Assembly: GCA_036336715.1 (NCBI GenBank)
Contig: JAYZFP010000043.1
Coordinates: 1 to 19,507 of the forward strand
Direction: 5' to 3'
Origin: JABAAE01 sp036336715
GTDB taxonomy: Bacteria; Planctomycetota; Planctomycetia; Pirellulales; Pirellulaceae
DNA: 19,507 nucleotides
Position 1 is the stretch's first letter; each line of letters opens with the position of its first letter. Positions 1 through 7,158 of the stretch are shown in pieces. The notes under the pieces were generated by a model. The model saw nothing but the letters and a program-made list of their open reading frames with translations. It made no database searches and was not told the origin of the DNA. Both the position numbers and the translations under genes were made by a program.

Positions 1-294
1 TTCAATTGTGTAGCTGTAGACGCCGCGGGGAAGTTTGAAGGTATGACTGCCAAAGAAACAGAAACTTCCCTGGTGGTAGGGGACACCCCGCTGTTTGATC
101 AGGGCCCCGCGTTGATTGCGAATGGACATCCTGACCGAAACCGGGCGGTTGGTTTCAGCATCCACGACCCGGACCTCAAATTCCCCGCCGGCGACCGAAT
201 TGCAGAGGATCAGGGTCAGCGGAATCCAGCCATAATGGAAAAACGGCTTTTGCCGTTTTCGGTCGGGGGGGTAAAATTGCTCCGGGTGGGACAC
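1..294 (-). CDS. Exported protein with carboxypeptidase-regulatory-like N-terminal domain (partial, cut by left edge)
   Basis: The frame is open from the left edge to an in-frame TAA at 331-333 and has no stop in the window. After a basic stretch (DRKRQK) comes a hydrophobic segment (FFHYGWIPLTLILCNSVAG), which looks like a signal peptide. It is followed by EFEVRVVDAETNRPVSVRM and a short beta-rich region ending LPRGVYSYTIE. The 'VxVVDAETxRPVxxRM ... LPxGxYxYxIE' pattern is that of carboxypeptidase-regulatory-like domains, which in planctomycetes often stand at the N-terminus of CehA/McbA-like exported metallohydrolases. The catalytic part would lie outside the window, so the enzyme name is inference. 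The GTG at 294 was chosen because AAAGG lies 8 bases upstream; a TTG at 321 is the other in-frame option. Neither gives a classical short signal peptide. The gene diverges from the zinc-ribbon gene. Confidence 0.62.
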   Translation of the reverse strand, partial: MSHPEQFYPPDRKRQKPFFHYGWIPLTLILCNSVAGGEFEVRVVDAETNRPVSVRMSIRNQRGALIKQRGVPYHQGSFCFFGSHTFKLPRGVYSYTIE

Positions 295-561
295 CGACTC
301 GACCTTTGGCTGCGAGGACAAATAAAGGGGTTATGACGATAAAATGGAGCAAAGCCTCCATTCGTCGGGTGGGCCAAATAAACCTAGGTTAATTCGATCC
401 GTTTGGATGGGAATATGCATTAGATTGATACTATTCCAGCGGTGAGATCAGGAGACTGTCCGTCAACAGTCAAGGGTTTTGGTGGCTCTTGCGGTGCGTT
501 TCCTGTCAGGCAGTGCGATACAGGACCCCCCGGGTATCCTCTTTTCAGGTAAGTTCAAACA

Positions 562-1563
562 GTGGCCAAATATTGCGACAAGTGTAAGGCGAAAATGGTC
601 CGCGGGGCGGATGGTTCCCGCCATTGCCCGAAGTGCACGGCCCCGCCAACGCACTCTTCGGATCCACCACCCGTTCAGTCCCCGCCGATTCAAAAATCGG
701 ACAAGAACTCTCCACCACCGGTCGCACCTCCTTCCGTCAATACGCCTCCTGTCAGTCCTCCATCTGCACCTCCAGTCAGTGCGCCCCCGGTCAGTGCACC
801 CCCGGTCAGTGCACCACCAGCAAGTACGCCTTCCACCAATGCGACAACGCCTGACTCGCTGCTCCCACCTTCCATCGACAAGAGCGGAGCTCAACAGTCA
901 CCGGTTCGCAAAGACGATCCCAAGAAGGTCTCCGGTGGCTCGGCAAATCGTGCAAAGGAAGACCTGTTATTGCCACCGACTGTCCGATCCGGGTCCACTC
1001 CAGACATGGATGCCCCGAGGGAATCGGTGCCAGCCGCATCGCCTGGCAGCGATGAAGCGTTGCTGCCGCCTTCTTCATCCGAAAAACGGGACAAAAAGCG
1101 ACGCAGCAAAAGGAAGAAGAAAGAAAAGGAAACATCACCTTCCAACGAACCCGAGTTGCTGCTCCCCCGGAAATCGGCTTCCAAAACGGGGGGGGGCCTG
1201 TTGCCGGAAACGACCGGTTCCGATCAGGGCGCTTCGATCCTTCCGCCGGTCGCCTCCAGGAGGGAGGAGAGCCCGGAATCCCTCCCAGTCGCTGCCGATG
1301 AGGCGGTGGACGCACTGGGTGAACAGAAAATTGCTGAAAGCGAAAAAGTCCTTCTGCCTGATGGAAAGGGCGGGTTTACCGAAGTCAGTGAGCGGAAGAC
1401 CACAGTCAACTACCGGGGGGCCAAAATCGAGCTGCAACGCATGAAACGCGATGAAAAAGAGGTCTCACGTTCCTTGAAGAATTTTTTCGTGATTACCTTC
1501 TGCTTCCTGTTGTTGATTACCCTGATGATCCTGCTCAGCTGGTGGCAGGGAGGGGGCAGCTAG
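562..1563 (+). CDS. Proline-rich, tail-anchored zinc-ribbon protein of unknown function
   Basis: A 333-residue protein of no family I can name. Residues 4-25 form a zinc ribbon with two CxxC knuckles (C5, C8, C22, C25). Residues 28-100 are rich in Pro and Ser and include three PPVSA repeats. Residues 100-270 look disordered and carry a recurring LLPP-type motif (about positions 100, 136, 167, 200, 213, 226 and 264), interrupted by a highly basic stretch at 178-190. A conserved-looking block (FTEVSERKTTVNYRGAKIELQ, 272-292 with neighbours) precedes a single hydrophobic segment at about 307-327, and only a WWQGGGS-type tail follows. This predicts a C-tail-anchored protein with the zinc ribbon and disordered arm in the cytoplasm. 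The GTG start is preferred because the zinc ribbon begins at once; the Shine-Dalgarno is poor. The Hsp70 gene follows on the same strand after 191 bases. Confidence 0.8.
   Translation: MAKYCDKCKAKMVRGADGSRHCPKCTAPPTHSSDPPPVQSPPIQKSDKNSPPPVAPPSVNTPPVSPPSAPPVSAPPVSAPPVSAPPASTPSTNATTPDSLLPPSIDKSGAQQSPVRKDDPKKVSGGSANRAKEDLLLPPTVRSGSTPDMDAPRESVPAASPGSDEALLPPSSSEKRDKKRRSKRKKKEKETSPSNEPELLLPRKSASKTGGGLLPETTGSDQGASILPPVASRREESPESLPVAADEAVDALGEQKIAESEKVLLPDGKGGFTEVSERKTTVNYRGAKIELQRMKRDEKEVSRSLKNFFVITFCFLLLITLMILLSWWQGGGS
769..825 (+). repeat. 15-base coding tandem repeat (PPVSA units)
   Basis: Three consecutive 15-base units (769-783, 784-798, 799-813) encode PPVSA, followed by a degenerate fourth unit reading PPAS. 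The units differ only at a few third codon positions, and the frame is kept throughout. It is an in-frame minisatellite inside the disordered arm of the zinc-ribbon protein. Confidence 0.85.
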
Positions 1564-1652
1564 GGACGCTGGCGGCTCCTCTTGCTTGTCGGAATCAAAC
1601 CTTGAGGGATTCACGCTTTTGGCAGCTGGCATGCTGCAAGGATCAAAAACAG

Positions 1653-1681
1653 GGGCCGCCGCCGGCCCTAGGAGATCTTTT
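1653..1681 (+). terminator. Possible weak terminator after the zinc-ribbon gene
   Basis: A GC-rich hairpin (GGGCC, loop GCCGCC, GGCCC at 1653-1668) is followed after nine bases by a run of T (1678 onward). The stem is only 5 bp and the T run is displaced, so this may only attenuate read-through into the Hsp70 gene. A second small hairpin (GCAGC...GCTGC) lies at 1622-1637. Confidence 0.25.
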
Positions 1682-1754
1682 TTCCGGATGATAGATTTGG
1701 AGATCAACTTCGTTTCGAGGTTGGAAACCTTCCGGAATTTTTTCGCGATCTTTC

Positions 1755-4610
1755 ATGCCTGCAGTCCCTGAATTTGACCCGCTTGTCGACGAGGCCCCCA
1801 GTAGATTCATCGTTGGAATCGACCTGGGCACAACCAACATGGCGGTGACCTATGTCGACACTGAAGACCCGGAAGCCAAGGTAACGGTGTTTCCAGTCCT
1901 GCAGGTCGTTGCGCCGGGTGAAACCGAGGCCCGGGAGACGCTGCCCAGTTTTCATTTTCAGCCACCGCAGTCTGAAGCGGCGGCCGAGTCGATGAGACTT
2001 CCCTGGCACCGTAAACCGAACCGCTACTGTGTCGGGGTCATGGCGCGTGACGAAAGCGCAAGGACGGCCGGGCGAGCGGTTGTTTCAGCCAAGAGCTGGC
2101 TTTGCCATGCAGGCGTGGACCGGACTGCTGCCCTTCTTCCCTGGCAGGGAGCTCCGGACGTGGAGCGGCTTTCGCCGGTGGATGCCAGTGCCCGATACCT
2201 TGAGCACATTCGTCGGGCCTGGAACCATTCCTTTCCGGGAGCACCGCTTGAAAAACAGGACATTGTTCTGACTTTGCCAGCGTCCTTCGATGAGGTTGCC
2301 CGAACCCTGACGATTGAAGCCGCCCAGGCAGCAAGGCTGCCCCGGATCACCCTGCTGGAAGAGCCGCAGGCGGCCTTTTATGCGTGGGTAAACCAGAACG
2401 CCGGGAACTGGGCCGAGCAGGTCGAGGTGGGACAGAAAATCCTGGTTTGCGACATTGGCGGAGGAACCACCGACTTTACGCTGATCCGCGTACGCGCGAG
2501 TGAAGTGGAAGGGGAGCGGGTGCAGTTTCACCGGGTGGCGGTCGGTCAGCACCTGATTCTCGGAGGAGACAACCTTGACCTGGCATTGGCAAAGTTCCTG
2601 GAGCAGAAACTCGCTGGCGGTAGCCAGCTGCCCTCCCAGCAGTGGGATCGTCTTGTGGGGCGGGCCCGGCAGATCAAGGAGGATTTTCTTTCACCGCAAG
2701 GTCCGGAAACGCTGACCGTCCAGCTCCCCGCCATGGGTTCCAGGCTGATTGGAGGGGGACTGCAGACCGAGGTGACCCGTGATGAAGTCCAGTCCCTGCT
2801 GGTCGAGGGGTTTCTGCCGAGGGTGGAGCTCGACTCACGCCCCATGACGCATGCCACAGGTTTTCAGGAATTCGGGTTGCCCTACACCTCGGATCCTGCG
2901 ATCACGAAACATCTCGCGACATTTTTGTATGCTCACCGCGACACGGATTTGCCGGCTTCTGATCCACTCTCGGCGCGGCCGGACATCCTGTTGTTCAATG
3001 GTGGCTTTTTTGGCTCCGATCTGATGAAAACCAGAATCATCGATCAGCTCAGGCACTGGTTTCAAACGGGGGACGATCCCGGGTGGTCTCCCCGCATTCT
3101 GGAAAACGATCGACTCGACCTGGCCGTTGCCCGGGGTGCGGCCTGCTTCGGGCGCGTTCGGCGAGGTGAGGGCGTGCGGATCGCCGCGTCACTGGCAAGG
3201 AGTTACTATATCGCGGTCGATGCGCTCGATGAGCGGGGAGCTGAATCCAAAGCGCTCTGCATTGTGCCGGGGAGAGCCGAACCGGGCCAGGAATTTGAAT
3301 TGCACGAACGGGAGTTCAGCCTCACGCTTTCCCAGCCCGTCGAGTTCTCCCTGTTGGTATCAAGCGTTCGACTGGCGGATGAAGCGGGCGAATTGCACGA
3401 GGTCGATCCCGACCAGATGACTCCCCTGCCACCGATCCGCACGGTGATCCAGGCCACCAGCCGGAACGAAAAACGGGATATCCCTGTCAAACTCCATGTC
3501 AGTCTGAGCGAAATCGGTACAGTCGAACTCTCCTGCCGGGAGGTCGGCAGCGATCGGAGCTGGAAGCTTCAGTTTGACATTCGTTCGGCAGTTCGGACGG
3601 ATCTTTCCGCTCACCAGGGGGATGGCGAACAAGAGGGATTCGTGGCCGAAGAAAACTGGGATCATTGCTGCCGGGAAATGAAGGACGTTTTTACCGCTGA
3701 CGGTTCTGCCAAACCGGTCGAGTTGATGGCCCGGTTGACCGAATGCCTTGCAATGGAAAGAAACGAATGGCCGATGTCGTTGTTGCGGCGGATGTGGGAA
3801 TCATTGCTGGAGCTGGCAGAGGGACGAAAAAAAAGTGCCGCTCACGAAGCGCGTTGGATCAACCTTCTCGGCTACGCACTGCGGCCTGGCTACGGATTTG
3901 CCGTCGATGACTGGCGGGTCAGCGAAACCTGGCGACATGTCCGGGATCAGTTGCAGTTTGATTCACCCGCGGGCCGGGCGGGTCTCCATATTCTCTGGCG
4001 GCGACTGGCGGGTGGGCTTTCCCGGGGTCAACAGATCGCGATGGCGGACCCCCTGTTCTCCGCCCTGCGGGCATTGACGAAAAAGTTGTCCGGCGGCAAG
4101 GTCAAGGCAGCCACAATTCGACCGGAAGATACCACAGAAATCTGGCGCTTGCTGGGCTCATTCGAGCTGCTTCATGTCGATCGCAAAATCGAACTGGCGA
4201 AGATGATTTTTTCAATCCGTGAAAAAAAATCGATGAACAGGGTTCAGGATGGACTGGTTTGGACTCTTGGACGGCTCGGTCAGAGGACGCCCCTGTACGG
4301 TCCTTTGAACACCGTTGTCCCGGTCGCGGAGGTCGAAAGCTGGATCGAAACGATCCTGGATTGGGGTCAGCCTGATCGCAACAGCCTATTTGCGGTTGTG
4401 CAGATGGCCCGTCGTACGGGTGACCGTTACCGGGACATTGGAGAAGTTTTGAGGTCGGCGGTGTTGCAGTGGCTGGAGGAAAACCGGGCCAGCGCGGCCC
4501 AGCAGGAACTGGTCCGCGAGATTGGAGAGCTGGACGAGGAATCCAGCAACCGGGCGTTTGGTGAAAGTTTGCCGCGCGGACTTCGTCTGAGCCAAGTCGA
4601 TTGGGGCTAG
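1755..4610 (+). CDS. Non-canonical Hsp70-family protein with long C-terminal helical extension
   Basis: A 951-residue protein. The actin-like ATPase of Hsp70 is clear: phosphate-1 loop GIDLGTTNMAV (21-31), connect region LTLPASFDEVART (172-184), LEEPQAAFYAW (201-211), phosphate-2 loop CDIGGGTTDFTL (232-243), LGGDNLDLALAKF (269-281), and the adenosine-side motifs ILLFNGGFF (411-419) and DLAVARGAA (455-463). A beta-rich part at about 500-610 (with EIGTVELSC) resembles a reduced substrate-binding domain. The remaining roughly 320 residues are mostly helical and replace the DnaK lid; they fit the DUF3731-type extension seen on large Hsp70-like proteins of planctomycetes and some proteobacteria (family recollection). 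Length is about 1.5 times DnaK, and there is no dnaJ or grpE nearby. The ATG at 1755 has no strong Shine-Dalgarno. It probably acts as a specialised cytoplasmic ATPase or chaperone; the client is unknown. Confidence 0.92.
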   Translation: MPAVPEFDPLVDEAPSRFIVGIDLGTTNMAVTYVDTEDPEAKVTVFPVLQVVAPGETEARETLPSFHFQPPQSEAAAESMRLPWHRKPNRYCVGVMARDESARTAGRAVVSAKSWLCHAGVDRTAALLPWQGAPDVERLSPVDASARYLEHIRRAWNHSFPGAPLEKQDIVLTLPASFDEVARTLTIEAAQAARLPRITLLEEPQAAFYAWVNQNAGNWAEQVEVGQKILVCDIGGGTTDFTLIRVRASEVEGERVQFHRVAVGQHLILGGDNLDLALAKFLEQKLAGGSQLPSQQWDRLVGRARQIKEDFLSPQGPETLTVQLPAMGSRLIGGGLQTEVTRDEVQSLLVEGFLPRVELDSRPMTHATGFQEFGLPYTSDPAITKHLATFLYAHRDTDLPASDPLSARPDILLFNGGFFGSDLMKTRIIDQLRHWFQTGDDPGWSPRILENDRLDLAVARGAACFGRVRRGEGVRIAASLARSYYIAVDALDERGAESKALCIVPGRAEPGQEFELHEREFSLTLSQPVEFSLLVSSVRLADEAGELHEVDPDQMTPLPPIRTVIQATSRNEKRDIPVKLHVSLSEIGTVELSCREVGSDRSWKLQFDIRSAVRTDLSAHQGDGEQEGFVAEENWDHCCREMKDVFTADGSAKPVELMARLTECLAMERNEWPMSLLRRMWESLLELAEGRKKSAAHEARWINLLGYALRPGYGFAVDDWRVSETWRHVRDQLQFDSPAGRAGLHILWRRLAGGLSRGQQIAMADPLFSALRALTKKLSGGKVKAATIRPEDTTEIWRLLGSFELLHVDRKIELAKMIFSIREKKSMNRVQDGLVWTLGRLGQRTPLYGPLNTVVPVAEVESWIETILDWGQPDRNSLFAVVQMARRTGDRYRDIGEVLRSAVLQWLEENRASAAQQELVREIGELDEESSNRAFGESLPRGLRLSQVDWG

Positions 4611-4613
4611 ACG

Positions 4614-6902
4614 CTACTCCCCTTTTTTCAAGGCATCAAAAAGGTTGGAAAAGTCATCCGTCCAGGGGTGTTTTCGGCTCGAACGCCGGGTGGTTTTCCA
4701 GAGCCGGTGACCAGCCAGTCCTGTTCGCTGCAGGTCCTTGGCGATCACGACATAACTGGAGGCTGCTTTGCCTTCGATCATTTCCTCCTCGCTCAATTCC
4801 CGGTCGTGACAGGTGAGCGATTCGAGCCCGAGGGCAGCGGAAATATCCCCCAGAATGGGTTCGAGGTCGAAATGCAGGTTGCTGATATGAAAGGCCATCA
4901 GGCCGTCCTTGCCCAGTTTGTCAGCGTACATGCCGACCGCTTCACGGGTCAGCAGGTGCATGGGGATCGCATCCGAACTGAAGGCATCAAATACCAGAAA
5001 GTCGAATTGACCATTTGCCTGTTTTGAGAGTTTCAGGCGGCCATCTCCCAGGATGATCTCGTAGTTTTCCTTTCCACAGTTTTCAAGAAACGTAAAGTAC
5101 GTCGGGTCTTCGGCAATCCGCTGGACGATTGGGTCAATCTCGAAAAAAGTGAATGATTGACCGGGCTGGCAATAGGTGGCTGCCGTACCGGCTCCAAGCC
5201 CGATAACACCCACCCGCCGGAAGGGTGCGTTTTTTTGCGCGTTATCAAAAACCATTCCCAGCGGTCCGGTCCGGTGGTAATAGGACATCGGTGCCAGATT
5301 CCAGACGGCTCGGTCCGGGTGAGTGCTTTGAATTCCATGAACGGTGGTGCCGTGATAAAGCCTTTTCTGGTATCCCCTGGGACCGTCGACAACCCGATTG
5401 ACTCCAAAGAACCCGCGGGCGGTATGGATTACGGTTTCGCCAGGTTGCGGTGGTTCGAGTCGGGCCATTACCAGGACCACTCCCAGCGGAACAGCAAACC
5501 AGGCGGGTCGATCCAGAAAATAGCAGACGCAGAGCAAAGCCAGTCCTGCCATGGTGACCAGGATCAGCGTGGCTGTCCCCTGGAAACCGGACAGGTTAAC
5601 CAGCAGCCCCAGTACGGCAGCGAACAAAAGGAACATGCCCAGTTTGATCTGCTTTTCCACCCCTCCGCCGCTCTCCTCCGGCGGCTGGTCCGGGCCCGTT
5701 TTTTTCCGCTTTGTTTTCTGCTTTCGGTCCAGCGACAATTCTGCGGCAGATTCCTGCCCTGGCGGTTTGGGATCAAAGGCAGGGCAGAGAATGCATGCGA
5801 GCATCAGGGTCAGCGGATACTCCAGGATCCAGGGAAACAGGAGCGGGGCAAGCAGGCCGTTGAAAACACCTCCCAGCAGGCCCCCCACCGAAACCCAGAG
5901 GTAAAAGCCGGTCAGATCGGCAGCGGCCGGCTTTCGGCGGGCCAGCTCGAAATGGGAGACCATGGCCCCGACAAAAAAGATCAGCAGGTGCAGACCCATG
6001 ACCAGGAATCCGCCCCGGAAAATGGAGGTGCTGCAAACAATCAGCAAGGAAACCGGGAACAGGCGGTTGAGCCAGACGCGCGAGAGAATTGGACGATCAG
6101 AAAAAGCGACGATAAAGGTCACCAGGTAAATCGAAAGGGGCAGGATCCAGAGAATGGGCATCGGTGAGACGTCGGTTGTGAGAAAACTGGTCACACCCAG
6201 CATCCAGCTGGAGGGGACGAAGGCCAGGCCGACCCAGGTCAGGCGGCGTTTCCAGGAAATCCTCTCGACCGTGGCCAGGTCGTCCGCGGGGGGAGCGGTG
6301 ACCCCGTCGTTCCGGCCTTGCCAGACAAAAAATCCACACACGGACATGGCCAACATGAACACCAGGTAGCCGGCTTTCCAGAGCTGGCCCTGTTGGTCCA
6401 GTGAAAAGATGCGTTCAAAAAGAAAGGGGTAGGCCAACAGCGCGACCATGCTCCCGGTATTGCTGGCGGAATAAAGGAAATAGGGGTTGGCAGACCGCGT
6501 GTGACCGGTGGACGCAAACCACTGTTGGAGCAGGGGGCCGGTTGCCGAGACCGCGAAAAACGGTCCGCCGACGACCACCAGCAGGAGGCCCAACAGCCAG
6601 AAAATGGGGCTGTCGTCATCCGGGGGGGTCCAGTCACCCGAAATGGCAATGGTAGGCAGGAGCAACACAGTCACCAGCATCCCCAGGTGCACCAGGACAC
6701 GAGATTTCCTTGCCAGCCAGCGGTGGCTCAAGTGGGCGTAAACGTACCCGGCCAGCAGCATTGCCTGGAAAAAAAGCATGCAGGTATTCCAGACCGCGGG
6801 CGAGCCGCCCAGCAGAGGTAGCGCCATCTTGGCAAACATCGGCTGGACCAGAAACAGGAGTCCGGCGCCGAGAAAAATGGCCAGGCGAAAACTGAACAAC
6901 AT
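4614..6902 (-). CDS. Multi-pass membrane protein fused to spermidine-synthase-like domain
   Basis: A 762-residue protein from the ATG at 6902. About 15 hydrophobic segments come first, beginning with LAIFLGAGLLFLVQPMFAK and GGSPAVWNTCMLFFQ, which are hallmarks of the 'fused MFS/spermidine synthase' family. A basic loop near the middle (RKQKTKRKK) separates the last membrane segments. The cytoplasmic C-terminus has the nucleotide-binding glycine loop GLGAGTA (568-574), the acidic FFEIDP strand, ILGDGRLKL, and VFDAFSSDAIPMHLLT with D639. True spermidine synthases use a different aminopropyl-acceptor motif and there is no polyamine gene nearby, so the substrate is unknown. A TTG at 6971 would add 23 polar residues; the ATG fits the family start better, though neither has a clear Shine-Dalgarno. 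It converges on the Hsp70 gene with 3 bases between the stops. Confidence 0.88.
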   Translation of the reverse strand: MLFSFRLAIFLGAGLLFLVQPMFAKMALPLLGGSPAVWNTCMLFFQAMLLAGYVYAHLSHRWLARKSRVLVHLGMLVTVLLLPTIAISGDWTPPDDDSPIFWLLGLLLVVVGGPFFAVSATGPLLQQWFASTGHTRSANPYFLYSASNTGSMVALLAYPFLFERIFSLDQQGQLWKAGYLVFMLAMSVCGFFVWQGRNDGVTAPPADDLATVERISWKRRLTWVGLAFVPSSWMLGVTSFLTTDVSPMPILWILPLSIYLVTFIVAFSDRPILSRVWLNRLFPVSLLIVCSTSIFRGGFLVMGLHLLIFFVGAMVSHFELARRKPAAADLTGFYLWVSVGGLLGGVFNGLLAPLLFPWILEYPLTLMLACILCPAFDPKPPGQESAAELSLDRKQKTKRKKTGPDQPPEESGGGVEKQIKLGMFLLFAAVLGLLVNLSGFQGTATLILVTMAGLALLCVCYFLDRPAWFAVPLGVVLVMARLEPPQPGETVIHTARGFFGVNRVVDGPRGYQKRLYHGTTVHGIQSTHPDRAVWNLAPMSYYHRTGPLGMVFDNAQKNAPFRRVGVIGLGAGTAATYCQPGQSFTFFEIDPIVQRIAEDPTYFTFLENCGKENYEIILGDGRLKLSKQANGQFDFLVFDAFSSDAIPMHLLTREAVGMYADKLGKDGLMAFHISNLHFDLEPILGDISAALGLESLTCHDRELSEEEMIEGKAASSYVVIAKDLQRTGLAGHRLWKTTRRSSRKHPWTDDFSNLFDALKKGE

Positions 6903-7091
6903 AAGCAAACAGGGCGATAACTGTTGGTTTTTTCCAATTCGGGTTTCAAGCTGAAGGTGATGAACGTTCAATCACAGTTTTCAGTCATCACCAGGCGGCG
7001 GTCCGTCGGAACGCCGAAAATCACGTCCTGCCTACCGGTCGGACCATGACAATCGCCCATGCTACTTGGTGCGGGAAGATCCCGACAGCCG

Positions 7092-7150
7092 GTTTATTGG
7101 AGATTGCCGACTGCTTATTCTATCATGGGACGAAAACCGTTTATTGGAGA
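7092..7150 (+). repeat. 12-base direct repeat in the leader of the cytochrome c/DUF1549 gene
   Basis: GTTTATTGGAGA occurs at 7092-7103 and again at 7139-7150, 47 bases apart. The second copy contains the GGAG that serves as ribosome binding site for the TTG start at 7159. The first copy is not followed by a start in the same frame. Confidence 0.6.
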
Positions 7151-7158
7151 AGATCCTG

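Noticed and set aside
395..440. AT-rich stretch between the divergent genes as a promoter (TTGGAT, 17 bases, TGATAC)
   Set aside because: Too few matches to a sigma-70 consensus at both boxes to support a call.
769..825. Short regular repeats that might suggest a CRISPR-like array
   Set aside because: The units are contiguous 15-base coding repeats with no spacers, and no cas gene is present.
479..1444. Long open frame on the plus strand overlapping the zinc-ribbon gene
   Set aside because: It is extremely rich in Arg, His and Pro with no domain, and lies out of frame over a gene with a zinc ribbon and membrane anchor.
5157..6167. 336-codon open frame antisense to the membrane/spermidine-synthase-like gene
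   Set aside because: It has biased Gln/Gly/Arg composition and no motif, while the opposite strand carries clear membrane segments and a nucleotide-binding motif.
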